Shown here: positions 20,038 to 31,308 of the stretch, piece by piece | Numbering within the stretch: the first letter of the stretch is position 1 | How the letters are laid out: the number at the start of each line of letters is the position of its first letter | Source of the DNA: an uncultured Pelagibacteraceae bacterium | Lineage (GTDB): Bacteria > Pseudomonadota > Alphaproteobacteria > Pelagibacterales > Pelagibacteraceae | Length of the DNA: 64,000 nucleotides | Assembly: GCA_902536925.1 (NCBI GenBank) | Contig: CACAZL010000001.1 | Span: 85,845-149,844, forward strand | Reading direction: 5' to 3' | The notes under the pieces: model-generated | The model's input: the letters and a program-made list of their open reading frames with translations, nothing else | The model's database searches: none | What the model was told of the DNA's origin: nothing | Position numbers and translations under genes: made by a program

Positions 20038-21231
20038 TTGACTTTAAAACGAAAAAATAAAACCTCACACCTCTCAAATTTAAACACGGCTATTTTAGTT
20101 CTCGAAAATAAATCGATCTTTAAAGGAATTGGGCTGGGGCATAAAGGAGAGGCAACCGGAGAGGTATGCTTCAATACTTCAATAACTGGTTATCAAGAAA
20201 TCATATCTGACCCATCTTATGCAGGGCAAATAATAAACTTTACATTTCCTCATATTGGTAATGTAGGAGCAAACAATGAAGACATAGAGTCTGATAAAAT
20301 ATGGACTAGAGGAGTTATTTTTAATTCAGAGATAACAAATCCTTCTAATTATAGGTCCCTTCAAAATTTGGATAAATGGCTCAAAAAAAATAAAATTGTA
20401 GGCATAACTGGTCTTGACACTAGAAGTTTAACAAATTTTATAAGAGATAAAGGTGCTCCAAAAGGAACAATATCAAACAGTAAAAATGGTAAATTTAATA
20501 TTAATAAACTGATAAATAAATCAATAAAATGGCCTGGTTTAAACGGAATGGATCTGGCTAAAGAGGTCACAACTAATAAAACTTATATTTGGAAAGGATA
20601 TAAAACTTGGAAAAAAAATAAGGGCTATAAAAAAAATAATAAGAAAAAATTTAGGGTTGTTGCGATAGATTATGGAATTAAAAAAAATATACTTAGATAT
20701 TTTTCTGATTTTGATTGTGAAGTTAAAGTTGTTTCATGCAAAGAAAATGCAAATAATATACTTAATCTAAAACCTCATGGAATTTTTTTGTCAAACGGTC
20801 CTGGGGATCCTGCTGCAACAGGAAAGTATGCAATTAAAGTTGTAAAAAATTTAATAAAAAAAAATATTCCATTATTTGGAATATGTTTGGGTCATCAAAT
20901 ATTAGCTTTGGCTTTAGATGCAAAAACCAAAAAAATGAAATTAGGGCATAGAGGCGCAAATCATCCAGTTAAAAATTTAATTACTAAGAAAGTAGAAATT
21001 ACCAGTCAAAATCATGGATTTGAAGTTGTTAAGCAAAGCTTAAAAAAAAATACGGAAATAACACATCTTTCATTATTTGATAATTCTGTTGAAGGAATAA
21101 GATTAAAAAATAAACCAGTTTTCTCAGTTCAATATCATCCTGAAGCTAATCCTGGACCACAAGATAGTAAATATTTATTTAGTAATTTTATTAAAGACAT
21201 AAAAAAATATGCCAAAAAGAAGAGACATTAA
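20038..21231 (+). CDS. carA: Carbamoyl-phosphate synthase small subunit (apparent TTG start)
   Basis: [57 protein letters not shown]. Confidence 0.96.
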   Translation: MTLKRKNKTSHLSNLNTAILVLENKSIFKGIGLGHKGEATGEVCFNTSITGYQEIISDPSYAGQIINFTFPHIGNVGANNEDIESDKIWTRGVIFNSEITNPSNYRSLQNLDKWLKKNKIVGITGLDTRSLTNFIRDKGAPKGTISNSKNGKFNINKLINKSIKWPGLNGMDLAKEVTTNKTYIWKGYKTWKKNKGYKKNNKKKFRVVAIDYGIKKNILRYFSDFDCEVKVVSCKENANNILNLKPHGIFLSNGPGDPAATGKYAIKVVKNLIKKNIPLFGICLGHQILALALDAKTKKMKLGHRGANHPVKNLITKKVEITSQNHGFEVVKQSLKKNTEITHLSLFDNSVEGIRLKNKPVFSVQYHPEANPGPQDSKYLFSNFIKDIKKYAKKKRH

Positions 21232-24200
21232 AAAAATTTTGGTTATTGGAGCTGGTCCAATTATTATTGGTCAAGCTTGTGAATTTGATTATTCAGGAAC
21301 ACAGGCATGCAAAGCGTTAAAAGATGAAGGTTATAAAGTAATATTAATTAACTCAAATCCAGCAACTATAATGACTGATCCTGGTGTTGCTGATAAGACT
21401 TATATTGAACCAATAACACTGGAAGTACTAGAGGAGGTTATCAAAAAAGAAAGGCCGGATGCTATTCTGCCTACAATGGGTGGACAGACAGCATTAAACC
21501 TTGCAATTAATGCAGAAAAAAATGGATTACTTAAAAAATATAAAATTGAACTTATTGGAGCAAATTCAAAAGCAATAGCAAATGCAGAGGACAGAAAAAA
21601 ATTTAGAAAGAACATGTCTGATATTGGTATTGATTTACCAAAATCAGAAGTTCTAAATAAATTTTCAAACGCGAAAAAATGCTTAAATAAAATTGGTCTT
21701 CCTGCAATTATTAGACCTTCATTTACTTTGGGAGGATTGGGTGGAGGTATTGCGAGAACAACAAAAGATTTTTTTAAAATTGTTAAAGAAGGAATGAATG
21801 AGTCTCCTCAAAATCAGGTTTTGGTTGAAGAATGTTTGGATGGATGGAAAGAGTTTGAGATGGAAGTTGTCAGAGATAGAAATGATAATTGTATAATTAT
21901 CTGTTCAATTGAAAATGTTGACCCAATGGGAACTCATACGGGAGACTCTGTTACTATAGCTCCAGCATTAACTTTGACAGATAAAGAATATCAAGTAATG
22001 CGAAATGCATCTATTGATTGTTTAAGAAAAATAGGTGTTGAAACAGGAGGTTCAAATGTTCAATTCGCCATAGATCCAAAAAACGGAAGAATGGTAATTA
22101 TTGAAATGAACCCAAGAGTTTCAAGATCATCTGCGTTAGCTTCAAAAGCAACCGGGTTTCCAATAGCAAAAGTAGCCGCAAAATTAGCAGTAGGTTATAC
22201 TCTTGATGAGCTACAAAATGAAATTACAAAAGTAACGCCAGCTTCATTTGAACCAACAATTGATTATGTTGTAACAAAAATTCCGAGATTTACATTTGAA
22301 AAATTTTCTGACACAAAAGCAATTTTAGGAACATCTATGAGATCAGTTGGTGAAGCAATGGCAATTGGGAGAAACTTCAAAGAATCTTTTCAAAAAGCTC
22401 TTGTTTCACTTGAAACTGGTTTGTCAGGATTAGATAATATTTTTAACTATTCAAAAAAAGAAATCCTAAAAAATTTAAAAATCAATATTCCAAACAAATT
22501 ACTTCTGATTGCTGAGGCTTTTAGAAAAAAAATTTCGTTAGATACTGTATATAAATTATCAAAGGTAGATCCTTGGTTTTTAAATCAAATTAAGGAAATA
22601 GTGGTTGAAGAAAAAATATTAAATTCAAAAGGGCTACCAAAAACTTTTGAGGAATTTAATAAAATAAAATCAATAGGCTTTTCTGACAAAAAGATCTCCC
22701 AATTAACTGGTCAAAAAGAAACAATCGTCAAATCAAAAAGAAAAGCGCTAAAAGTAGTGCCTGTTTTTAAGAAAGTTGATACCTGTGCTGCTGAATTCAA
22801 ATCTTTTACACCCTATATGTATTCTACTTATCAAAGAAATTTTTCTATTAAAACTGAATGCGAAGCTAAACCAAGCAATAAAAAGAAAATAATAATTTTA
22901 GGTGGAGGACCAAATAGAATTGGCCAAGGTATAGAGTTTGATTATTGCTGTTGTCAGGCAAGCTTTTCTTTAAAAGAGGCAGGATTTGAAACAATAATGA
23001 TCAATTGCAATCCTGAAACTGTTTCCACAGATTATGACACAAGTGATAGATTATACTTTGAACCTTTGATTGAAGAGTATGTTGAAAATATAATTTTAAA
23101 AGAAAAATCAAAAGGAAATCTAATTGGTGTTATTGCGCAATTTGGAGGTCAAACGCCTATCAAATTAGCTAAATTTTTAGATGAAAATAAATTACCTATT
23201 TTAGGGACTCAATATAAATCGATTGATCTTGCAGAAGATAGAGACAGATTTAGAGAATTGCTTATAAAACTTAAATTAAAGCAAGCTGAAAGTGGAATAG
23301 CCTACAAGTTTGATCAAGCTATGAACGTTGCTGAAAAAATTGGATTACCAGTCGTTGTAAGACCTTCTTATGTTTTGGGAGGAAGAGCTATGGAGATTGT
23401 TCATGATAAAAGTCAATTAAAACAATTTATTAATGAGGCCTTCAAAGCATCGGAGCAAAATCCAATCTTAATTGATAAATTTATCGACAATGCGATGGAA
23501 GTAGATGTAGATGCGATTTCTGACGGAAAAGATGTTTATGTTGCTGGAATAATGCAACATATTGAGGAAGCTGGAATTCATTCTGGTGACTCTGCTTGTT
23601 GCTTGCCTCCTGTATCTATAAAAGCAAACCTATTAAGAGAACTAAAAATACAAACTAGAAAATTGGCTTTGGCTTTAAAAGTCAAAGGATTTTTAAATAT
23701 TCAATTCGCAATTAAAAATGATGAAATTTTCGTAATTGAAGTCAATCCAAGAGCAAGTAGAACAGTTCCATTTGTTTCAAAAGCAAATGGTATCCCACTT
23801 GCAAAGATTGCATCAAGAATCATGTCTGGAGAAAAGTTAAGTAAATATAAGTTAAATTATAAAACCAATAAAAAATTTGCTGTTAAAGAAGCTATATTTC
23901 CATTTAATAAATTTCCAGATAGTGATTTGTTGCTTGGTCCTGAAATGAAGTCTACTGGTGAAGTCATGGGTTTTGATGATGATTTTGGAATGGCAGTTGC
24001 TAAAAGTCAGATAGCAGCTTCAAATTCTTTACCTACTAAAGGAATGGCATTCTTATCAGTAAAAGATTCTCACAAACAAGAAATAATTGGTATTGCTCAA
24101 AGATTGATTAAATTTGGATTTACACTTTCTGCAACTAAAGGAACTTCTGAAATTTTAAAACAAAATGGAATGAAATGTAAAAAAATAAACAAAGTAAGCA

Positions 24201-24430
24201 GTGGAAGACCACATATAGTTGATGTTTTAAATTCAAAAAAAATATCTTTGGTTATAAATACTGGAGGTGGAAATTCTGAGCATAGGATTAGTGATGCTAG
24301 AGCATTAAGAAGAGGAACTCTTGCAAATAAAATTCCTTATTGTACAAATATGTCTACTGCGTATTCATTTTTAGAGGCAATTAAATCATTAAAAACAACA
24401 AAACTGAAAGTTAAATCTTTACAGGATTAG
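21209..24430 (+). CDS. carB: Carbamoyl-phosphate synthase large subunit
   Basis: [29 protein letters not shown]; duplicated ATP-grasp halves ([19 protein letters not shown]); C-terminal MGS-like domain. Confidence 0.98.
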   Translation: MPKRRDIKKILVIGAGPIIIGQACEFDYSGTQACKALKDEGYKVILINSNPATIMTDPGVADKTYIEPITLEVLEEVIKKERPDAILPTMGGQTALNLAINAEKNGLLKKYKIELIGANSKAIANAEDRKKFRKNMSDIGIDLPKSEVLNKFSNAKKCLNKIGLPAIIRPSFTLGGLGGGIARTTKDFFKIVKEGMNESPQNQVLVEECLDGWKEFEMEVVRDRNDNCIIICSIENVDPMGTHTGDSVTIAPALTLTDKEYQVMRNASIDCLRKIGVETGGSNVQFAIDPKNGRMVIIEMNPRVSRSSALASKATGFPIAKVAAKLAVGYTLDELQNEITKVTPASFEPTIDYVVTKIPRFTFEKFSDTKAILGTSMRSVGEAMAIGRNFKESFQKALVSLETGLSGLDNIFNYSKKEILKNLKINIPNKLLLIAEAFRKKISLDTVYKLSKVDPWFLNQIKEIVVEEKILNSKGLPKTFEEFNKIKSIGFSDKKISQLTGQKETIVKSKRKALKVVPVFKKVDTCAAEFKSFTPYMYSTYQRNFSIKTECEAKPSNKKKIIILGGGPNRIGQGIEFDYCCCQASFSLKEAGFETIMINCNPETVSTDYDTSDRLYFEPLIEEYVENIILKEKSKGNLIGVIAQFGGQTPIKLAKFLDENKLPILGTQYKSIDLAEDRDRFRELLIKLKLKQAESGIAYKFDQAMNVAEKIGLPVVVRPSYVLGGRAMEIVHDKSQLKQFINEAFKASEQNPILIDKFIDNAMEVDVDAISDGKDVYVAGIMQHIEEAGIHSGDSACCLPPVSIKANLLRELKIQTRKLALALKVKGFLNIQFAIKNDEIFVIEVNPRASRTVPFVSKANGIPLAKIASRIMSGEKLSKYKLNYKTNKKFAVKEAIFPFNKFPDSDLLLGPEMKSTGEVMGFDDDFGMAVAKSQIAASNSLPTKGMAFLSVKDSHKQEIIGIAQRLIKFGFTLSATKGTSEILKQNGMKCKKINKVSSGRPHIVDVLNSKKISLVINTGGGNSEHRISDARALRRGTLANKIPYCTNMSTAYSFLEAIKSLKTTKLKVKSLQD

Positions 24431-24455
24431 TATTGATTGAAAATCAATATTAATT
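24431..24455. terminator. Possible intrinsic terminator between convergent carB and the following minus-strand gene
   Basis: Inverted repeat TATTGATT-GAA-AATCAATA (8 bp) followed by TTAATTTTT; purely AT-rich so may be weak. Confidence 0.4.
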
Positions 24456-26051
24456 TTTGCAGAGTTTTTTTATGAAATTATCATCAAATTTATTATGATA
24501 ATACTGTAAGAAAGATTTATAAGAAATATCTTGGTAAAAAATTTTGTCGTTATCACATATTAAATTTAAGCTAGATTGATTTGAAAAGTAATAGCTAAAT
24601 GGATATTTTCTTTTTTCTTTTAGATAAAAATTACAATAAGCAAAATAGATTATGAGAAAGCTTTGGATAAGTATAATAAATTTTTCTTTTTGAAAATTCT
24701 TCAAATAGTATGAGACTGCCAATATATATGGTACAACCACAAAAGTTTCATAATAATAGAGAAAACCTCTTAAATTCATTATAAAAATTATAGAGATAAT
24801 TCCAGAAACAATTAAAATTTTTTTTTGGTATTTATTTTTTCTATTTTTTGAATTTAATAAAGAATCATATTTGAGAGAAAAAATTAAAATACCAAGCAAA
24901 ATTAAGATTTTGATGTTGTTATAGTCTAATTTACTAAAGGCAATAAGAAATAAGTTATAAAAATAATACAAACCTACCTTAACATTATCATAAAGATCAG
25001 GGTAGTCACTCACATGAAATTCAACCATATAATGAAAAGGGTTTATCAATCGAAGTAGAATATAATAATTTAGTTTTATCAAACCAATTGAATCAAAAAA
25101 AACAGTGAAAAGTATGGATGAGCCATATCCAATAAAGTAAAGGGATAAAAAAACTATAGGCAACTTTAATTTTTTAAAATTAAAATTATTACTTATAAAA
25201 AAAAATATTAAGATAAATAAATTAAATAATAGAATTAAAATTAAATCAAAATATCTTATTTTATCGAATCTTTCATAACTTTGAAGTTTAATTTGAAGAA
25301 TTGTGTAAGTAATTATTACGACTATATAGATGAGGAGCAAAAATAGATCATTATTTTTAGTAAATTTTGTAATTTTATCATTTTTAATATCAAAATTAAT
25401 TTTAATTAAAATAAAAAGTATCTGAAAAAAAAATAAAAATACTATTTGTATTTTTGTTAACATTGCAATTCCAAAAATAAAACCACTTAATAAAATATAA
25501 ATAGTATTTCGAGACTCAAAAAATTTAATTTGAAAGATTAGAGAAACCAAAAAAAATATTATTGATAAGTTTTCGTTTCTTAAATAAAAAAATGACTCAG
25601 TAAACCATCCAGAAACTATTAGAATACCACAACTTAGAATTGCTAATTTTTCGCTAAGCTTAATTTTTATTAATGTTTTGTATAAAAAAAAAATTAAAAA
25701 ATAATTTATAAAAACGTTTATTATTCTACAAAAGAAGTATAAATTTTGAATGTCTTCATTTGGATCTTTAGAATTTATTAAATCGTTTATATTGCTAATA
25801 ATATTAGGATTAATTATTGAAAACGCTTTGATAAAAAATCCATAAATAACAAATGTAGTATATCCTGGATGATCTCTATATTCTTGCTCAATTCCGGATG
25901 AAATTAATAAACTATTATAAATAATCATAATATCTTGATCTAAAACTGCACTCCAATGAAAAAATTGAGATTGATAAATACTTATCAATAAAAATATTAA
26001 TAGAGGTAATAAAAGTAATAAATATAAATGTTTTGTTTTTGGAACCAGCAT
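24450..26051 (-). CDS. Polytopic membrane protein, possible GT-C/ArnT-PMT-like glycosyltransferase
   Basis: 533 aa with many TM segments and an early extracytoplasmic Asp/Glu/His-containing loop (LDQDIMIIYNSLLISSGIEQEYRDHPGYTTF); sits beside GT2 genes. Confidence 0.5.
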   Translation of the reverse strand: MLVPKTKHLYLLLLLPLLIFLLISIYQSQFFHWSAVLDQDIMIIYNSLLISSGIEQEYRDHPGYTTFVIYGFFIKAFSIINPNIISNINDLINSKDPNEDIQNLYFFCRIINVFINYFLIFFLYKTLIKIKLSEKLAILSCGILIVSGWFTESFFYLRNENLSIIFFLVSLIFQIKFFESRNTIYILLSGFIFGIAMLTKIQIVFLFFFQILFILIKINFDIKNDKITKFTKNNDLFLLLIYIVVIITYTILQIKLQSYERFDKIRYFDLILILLFNLFILIFFFISNNFNFKKLKLPIVFLSLYFIGYGSSILFTVFFDSIGLIKLNYYILLRLINPFHYMVEFHVSDYPDLYDNVKVGLYYFYNLFLIAFSKLDYNNIKILILLGILIFSLKYDSLLNSKNRKNKYQKKILIVSGIISIIFIMNLRGFLYYYETFVVVPYILAVSYYLKNFQKEKFIILIQSFLIIYFAYCNFYLKEKRKYPFSYYFSNQSSLNLICDNDKIFYQDISYKSFLQYYHNKFDDNFIKKLCKN

Positions 26052-26093
26052 TTATAATTAATATAAGTAATTAGTATAAATTGTCTAACATTT

Positions 26094-26780
26094 ATGAATA
26101 AAGTCACAATAGTAATTCCAACAAAGAATGAAGAGGAAAGTTTAAAAGTGCTTTTAAAGGAGATTAATGACTTAAATTTTAAAGAAATAATAGATGAAAT
26201 AATAGTTGTCGATGCTAACTCAACAGATGGTACTCACGAGGTTGCAAAAAAAAATAATTGTAAAATTTTTATTGAAAAAGAAAAAAAAGGATATGGATCA
26301 GCAATTATTGAGGGAATTAAATATTCTAAGTCAAAATATTCAGTAATACTCGATGGCGATGGATCAAAAAATCCAATTTATATTTATAATCTTTATAAGG
26401 CGATAGAAGATAGTAATGATGAATTTATATTTGGAAGCAGATATGGTAAAAACTCTGGAAGTGATGATGACACTATACTAACTCACTTTGGAAATAGATT
26501 GTTTACAAATTTTGGTAAATTAATCTTTAAAATAAAGATAAATGATATTTTACACACATTCTTTATTTGTAAGACAGATGAATTTAAAAAGTTAAATTTT
26601 AAGCACTCTAATTTTGCTTTCTGTGCAGAATTACCAATATTAATTAATAAATTAGAAATACCTCACTCTGAAATACCTACCTTTGAGAGAAAAAGAATTG
26701 CAGGAAAAGTGAAAGTTAATTCTTTTATTGATGGTTTCATAATATTAATTTCAATGATAAACTTAATATTCAAAAAATAA
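26094..26780 (+). CDS. Glycosyltransferase family 2 (dolichol-phosphate mannosyltransferase-like)
   Basis: VTIVIPTKNEEESLKVLL, VVDANSTDGT, VILDGDGSKNP, FGSRYGKNSG. Confidence 0.85.
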   Translation: MNKVTIVIPTKNEEESLKVLLKEINDLNFKEIIDEIIVVDANSTDGTHEVAKKNNCKIFIEKEKKGYGSAIIEGIKYSKSKYSVILDGDGSKNPIYIYNLYKAIEDSNDEFIFGSRYGKNSGSDDDTILTHFGNRLFTNFGKLIFKIKINDILHTFFICKTDEFKKLNFKHSNFAFCAELPILINKLEIPHSEIPTFERKRIAGKVKVNSFIDGFIILISMINLIFKK

Positions 26781-27805
26781 TGAATGTTTATTCTAATTTC
26801 TTATCGCATTTTTCTAATTTTTTGTTTAAAAAAAAATTAAAACATTTAATTCTTCATGTATCAAATCATTGTAATTTTAGATGTAGCCATTGTTTTGTCG
26901 ACTTTGTGAATGTAAAAAAAGATTTAAAAATTGAAGAATACAAAAAAATTTCAAAAAGTATTAATAATCTATTTTGGTTAGATGTAGGAGGTGGAGAACC
27001 ATTTTTAAGAAAAGATTTAGCACAGATTATTAATCTATTTAAGAAACAGATAGTCTCAATACCGACGAACGGTTGGCTAATTAAAAATATAACCAATCAA
27101 ATTGATCTTATTGAAAAAAAAAATACTGAAATAGTAATAAATTTAAGCTTAGATGGTTTAGAAAATACACATAACAAAATTAGAAAAAATGAGAAAAGTT
27201 GGGCTAAAGTTTGGGAGTGCTTTGAGCAATTAAAAAAAAATAAATTAATTAAAACTAGAATAATTACAGTTTTACACAAGGATAATTATAGTGAGATATT
27301 GCCTTTAATGCATTTAGTTAAAAAAAGTGGGGCCGATTTTCATTCTGTAATATTATTGCGGGGTAATCCATTAGATCCAAACACGTTACTCCCAAGTATC
27401 GAAGATTTAAAAAAAATTAGTCCAAAAATATTTGATATTTTGGAGGATTATAGGTATGGACAAAACTCCCTGACTGCTCACTTCCTAAAAAATTATCATC
27501 GTTACATGTGGAAAACCTCTCTTGAAACAATAAAGCAACAAAAACAGATTGTTCCATGCCTTTCAGGCCAAAGTAGTTTGGTTATTTGGGGTAATGGAGA
27601 TGTATCATCATGCGAAGAATTGAATCCTATCGCAAATATAAAAGACAAAAATATCGATGAAATATTAAAAAGTCATGAATTTAACAATCAGGTGAAAAGT
27701 ATTAAAAATAAAGAATGCCACTGTACCCATAATTGTGCAATGCTCACATCTATATTTTTTAATCCTAAAACCTGGGGTAATATCTTGTATCAGAAGAAGC
27801 CTTAA
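26780..27805 (+). CDS. Radical SAM protein with SPASM-like C-terminal Cys cluster
   Basis: HVSNHCNFRCSHCFVDF (CxxxCxxC), DVGGGEPFLRKDL, NLSLDGLENTHNKIR; C-terminal cysteines in GDVSSCEEL...KECHCTHNCAM. Confidence 0.88.
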   Translation: MNVYSNFLSHFSNFLFKKKLKHLILHVSNHCNFRCSHCFVDFVNVKKDLKIEEYKKISKSINNLFWLDVGGGEPFLRKDLAQIINLFKKQIVSIPTNGWLIKNITNQIDLIEKKNTEIVINLSLDGLENTHNKIRKNEKSWAKVWECFEQLKKNKLIKTRIITVLHKDNYSEILPLMHLVKKSGADFHSVILLRGNPLDPNTLLPSIEDLKKISPKIFDILEDYRYGQNSLTAHFLKNYHRYMWKTSLETIKQQKQIVPCLSGQSSLVIWGNGDVSSCEELNPIANIKDKNIDEILKSHEFNNQVKSIKNKECHCTHNCAMLTSIFFNPKTWGNILYQKKP

Positions 27806-28764
27806 TGAAAAGGATATTAGTTTGCATTTTAATACATAAAAAAACAAAAGAACTAAATTTATTAAAGAATATTAATTATAATAAAAAAGATAAATTCTTA
27901 ATAATTTTAGATAAGACAAATATAAAATTAAATAAAAAAAAATTAAAAAATATCACAATTATAAAAGGTAAAAAAAAAATTAATTCAGTACCATTTTACA
28001 GAAATCTTGCGATTAAACATTCAATTAATAAATATGAAATATTAATGTTTTTAGACTCTGATACAATTCCATCTAAAAACATAATACAAAAACATTATGA
28101 AGCTCACAAAAAATATAAAAAAATTCCTATCATAGGTGGCTCTGTTACTCCAAGTTTTCAGTCAAAATATAAAAGTATCTGGCAATTACTAGATGGTATT
28201 ATGTCTTGGTTTACTTCTATAGAGCCAAAAAAAGATAAGTTAATTAATAGTCCATATCACCTTCCTACATGTAATTTAAGCATTAAAAGTTTCTATTTAA
28301 AAAAATACAATTTATTTTTTGATGAAAATTTGAAGACAGGTGAAGATGTTGATTTATGTAATAAATTTAGATCTTTAAAAATGGAATTAATGTTAATCAA
28401 AAATGCAAATATCTTTCATATCGATAGAGTTAAATTTAAAGATTTTTTAAAACATCAATTAAATTGGGGCAGACACCACTATCATTTGAGATATAAGAAA
28501 ATACTTTTAAAGAGTAGCAGTCTACTAACAATTATATTTTTTCTATTTATATTTCCAATTTTAGTTCCCTTTTTAAATTTAATTATGACTTATTTAATTT
28601 TAATGCCTTGGGTAAAAAAAAATTTTTTTTATATTCTTTGTTTTTTTCCGATACTTATAATTTGCTTTATGAAAAGTATTTCAACATATTTTGAATTCTT
28701 TAATGATATCAAAAATGTGCTTTTATCAAATTTTAAAAAACTTTCCAATCAGTCGGAAAAGTAA
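27805..28764 (+). CDS. Glycosyltransferase family 2 protein with C-terminal membrane segments
   Basis: YEILMFLDSDTIPSKN, LPTCNLSIKS, FDENLKTGEDVDLCNKFRSL; hydrophobic C-terminus. Confidence 0.8.
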   Translation: MKRILVCILIHKKTKELNLLKNINYNKKDKFLIILDKTNIKLNKKKLKNITIIKGKKKINSVPFYRNLAIKHSINKYEILMFLDSDTIPSKNIIQKHYEAHKKYKKIPIIGGSVTPSFQSKYKSIWQLLDGIMSWFTSIEPKKDKLINSPYHLPTCNLSIKSFYLKKYNLFFDENLKTGEDVDLCNKFRSLKMELMLIKNANIFHIDRVKFKDFLKHQLNWGRHHYHLRYKKILLKSSSLLTIIFFLFIFPILVPFLNLIMTYLILMPWVKKNFFYILCFFPILIICFMKSISTYFEFFNDIKNVLLSNFKKLSNQSEK

Positions 28765-29395
28765 CATAATTCACTTGGAGGCACCTTCTTTCATTTATAA
28801 TTTCTTTTTTTTCCATACCATGCCATGTGTTAGGACCACTTGAGAAGAAATATCCATAATTATCTTTGTAAGGAACAGTTTTTGCTAATTTTAGATTTTC
28901 ATCATAAAAATCTGTTCCTAAGTCTTCTTTTTCATTATGTTTGTTTACAAATAATAAACATGACATAAGTTTCTCTTTGATATCACAATGTGGTTTTAGC
29001 CAGAAACCTTTTCTATCACAGATAACTTCAACTCTTACATATGAATTAGAAAGATCTTTATTTATCATTTCAGAAATTTTTTTGTAAGTTGGTGGATTTT
29101 GAAGTTCTTTAACAAATTCAACAAGATTAGGAAATTGATTTGAATTTTCTTTTGTCACAAAACATCTAAACTTTAATGCCTTACCTCCATCTGATATACC
29201 TTCTCTAAACTTACCTTCGCCCCCATCAATTGCTCTAGTACCATCATAATTTAGATTATGCTCTATCGGGTTAGCTATGTCTGCGTTTACAATTTCCTGA
29301 ACTTGGCCATCAGTTAGCGGTTGATTTATTTCCCAATGTTCAAAAGGAGTTTTGTGATTTGACGAATTTTTTAATATTGAATTTAAAAATGCCAT
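28733..29395 (-). CDS. 2-oxoglutarate/Fe(II)-dependent oxygenase-like protein
   Basis: KPHCDIKEKLMSCLLFVN (HxD), distal HGMEKKEIINERRCLQ (H...R); 220 aa double-stranded beta-helix-like layout. Confidence 0.65.
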   Translation of the reverse strand: MAFLNSILKNSSNHKTPFEHWEINQPLTDGQVQEIVNADIANPIEHNLNYDGTRAIDGGEGKFREGISDGGKALKFRCFVTKENSNQFPNLVEFVKELQNPPTYKKISEMINKDLSNSYVRVEVICDRKGFWLKPHCDIKEKLMSCLLFVNKHNEKEDLGTDFYDENLKLAKTVPYKDNYGYFFSSGPNTWHGMEKKEIINERRCLQVNYVTFPTDWKVF

Positions 29396-30342
29396 TATAA
29401 TTGAATTTTATCTTTAATGATATTTGCTACTCTATTCGTTTCATTTAATTTTTCATAGTTCCAATTTTCTAATTTTTCCTCTAATTCTCTGACAATTTTC
29501 ATTTCTTGAAATAATTTTCTAAAATTTTTAAATCTTTTATCGTTTTTTTTAGGTGGAATAGTGGCAATATAAATTGGTTTTCCAGTTAAAGCTGCCTCAG
29601 AAATCATAGAGCTTGAATCACACGTAATAACTATATGTTTTGATATTGCAAGTGCGCTTAAATAAGCCTTTTTGTTAACACTATCTAAAACCAAATGATC
29701 ATTTCCAAAATATATTTTTGCATGTTCTATGGTTCCCTTTGGCGTTCTCATAGAGGGTATGACTACTAAACTAAGATTATTTTCTTTTACTAAATAATTT
29801 ACTTTTGAAAAAATTTCTTGGATATTTCTATCTGAGTAATCATAATACTGGGTAGGACCACCAATTATTAATGAAATTATATTTTTATCCTTCAATTTAC
29901 TTGAAATACTAAACAAATATTCTTTGTCTTTTTCAATTTCTTCACTTGTTAAATAATGAATAGCTCCTTTTGTTTTTATTACATTATATCCATCAAGATT
30001 GTCGTGCTCAGGTACTACAACTAGATCAAAATTGTCTAGTTTTATCTTTGGATTTTGAATATGAATATTAAATACTTTTTTCTTTAATTTTTTTTTTAAG
30101 AATAATGATGGAATAATACTTTTTCTCCCACATGAAATAATTAAATCAACATCTTCGCATTCAATTTTTTTAAAAACTGAGTCAGATATCGGAGTGAATT
30201 TTGGTGGTATAACTTTCCAGAAACCTTTTGTTTCAACTGTGTGGTGAGAATAATTTATATCTAAAGCTTTAGCCAAACCCTCTACTTGGCTAATCATCCC
30301 ATGCATACCTTCTGTTAATAATATACCTTTCAATTTAGTCAT
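29395..30342 (-). CDS. ELM1/GtrOC1-family protein (mitochondrial fission ELM1-like, GT-B-like fold)
   Basis: GMISQVEGLAKAL, DLIISCGRKSIIPSLFL, ISLIIGGPTQYYDYS, ITCDSSSMISEAALTGKPIY. Confidence 0.75.
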   Translation of the reverse strand: MTKLKGILLTEGMHGMISQVEGLAKALDINYSHHTVETKGFWKVIPPKFTPISDSVFKKIECEDVDLIISCGRKSIIPSLFLKKKLKKKVFNIHIQNPKIKLDNFDLVVVPEHDNLDGYNVIKTKGAIHYLTSEEIEKDKEYLFSISSKLKDKNIISLIIGGPTQYYDYSDRNIQEIFSKVNYLVKENNLSLVVIPSMRTPKGTIEHAKIYFGNDHLVLDSVNKKAYLSALAISKHIVITCDSSSMISEAALTGKPIYIATIPPKKNDKRFKNFRKLFQEMKIVRELEEKLENWNYEKLNETNRVANIIKDKIQL

Positions 30343-30363
30343 TAATCATTATATAGCTTTCAT

Positions 30364-31308
30364 ATGAGTGAAAATCCAACTAAACACACAAAAGTGTTAA
30401 TAATTGGGTCAGGTCCTGCTGGATATACAGCAGCAATTTATGCTGCAAGAGCAATGTTAAAACCAATATTAGTTCATGGTATGGAACCTGGTGGCCAGTT
30501 AACAACAACAACTGATGTTGAAAATTTCCCTGGATTTAAAGATGTTATACAAGGGCCATGGCTTATGGATCAAATGAAAGGTCAGGCAGAAGTAGTTGGA
30601 ACTGAAATGATTCAAGATCATATTGCATCAGTGGACTTAAAATCTAAGCCATTTAAAGCTGTTGGAGATAGCGGCCAAATTTATGAGGCAGACTCAATTA
30701 TTATTTCAACTGGAGCACAAGCTAGATGGTTGAATATAGACTCTGAACAAAATTTCAGAGGTTTTGGTGTGTCTGCATGTGCAACATGTGATGGATTTTT
30801 CTTCAAAGACAAAACTGTTGCTGTTGTCGGGGGAGGAAATGCTGCAGTTGAAGAAGCTATGTTTTTAACAAAATTTGCCTCAAAGGTCCAGCTTATACAT
30901 AGAAGAGATAGTTTGAGAGCAGAAAAATTACTTCAAAAGAAATTGATGGAAAATAAAAAAATTGAAATAATTTGGGACTCTGTTGTTGATGAAGTTATTG
31001 GGGATAATGATCCTAAAAATGTAACTGGATTAAAAATTAAGAATGTTAAAACAAATAAAATAGACGAATTAAAAATTGATGGATTGTTCATAGCTATAGG
31101 GCATGATCCAGCAACCTCATTATTTAAAGACCAACTAGAAATGGATAATGAGGGTTATTTAATAACAAAACCAGAGTCTACGGAAACAAATATACCAGGA
31201 GTTTTTGCTGCTGGTGATGTAAAAGATAAAATATTTAGACAGGCAGTTACAGCAGCTGGTATGGGATGCATGGCAGCACTAGAGGCTGAAAAACATTTAT
31301 CCAAATAA
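30364..31308 (+). CDS. trxB: Thioredoxin-disulfide reductase
   Basis: GSGPAGYTAAIYAARA, CATCDGFFFKDK active site, VVGGGNAAVEEAMFLTKFA, GVFAAGDVKDKIFRQAVTAAGMGCMAA. Confidence 0.97.
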   Translation: MSENPTKHTKVLIIGSGPAGYTAAIYAARAMLKPILVHGMEPGGQLTTTTDVENFPGFKDVIQGPWLMDQMKGQAEVVGTEMIQDHIASVDLKSKPFKAVGDSGQIYEADSIIISTGAQARWLNIDSEQNFRGFGVSACATCDGFFFKDKTVAVVGGGNAAVEEAMFLTKFASKVQLIHRRDSLRAEKLLQKKLMENKKIEIIWDSVVDEVIGDNDPKNVTGLKIKNVKTNKIDELKIDGLFIAIGHDPATSLFKDQLEMDNEGYLITKPESTETNIPGVFAAGDVKDKIFRQAVTAAGMGCMAALEAEKHLSK

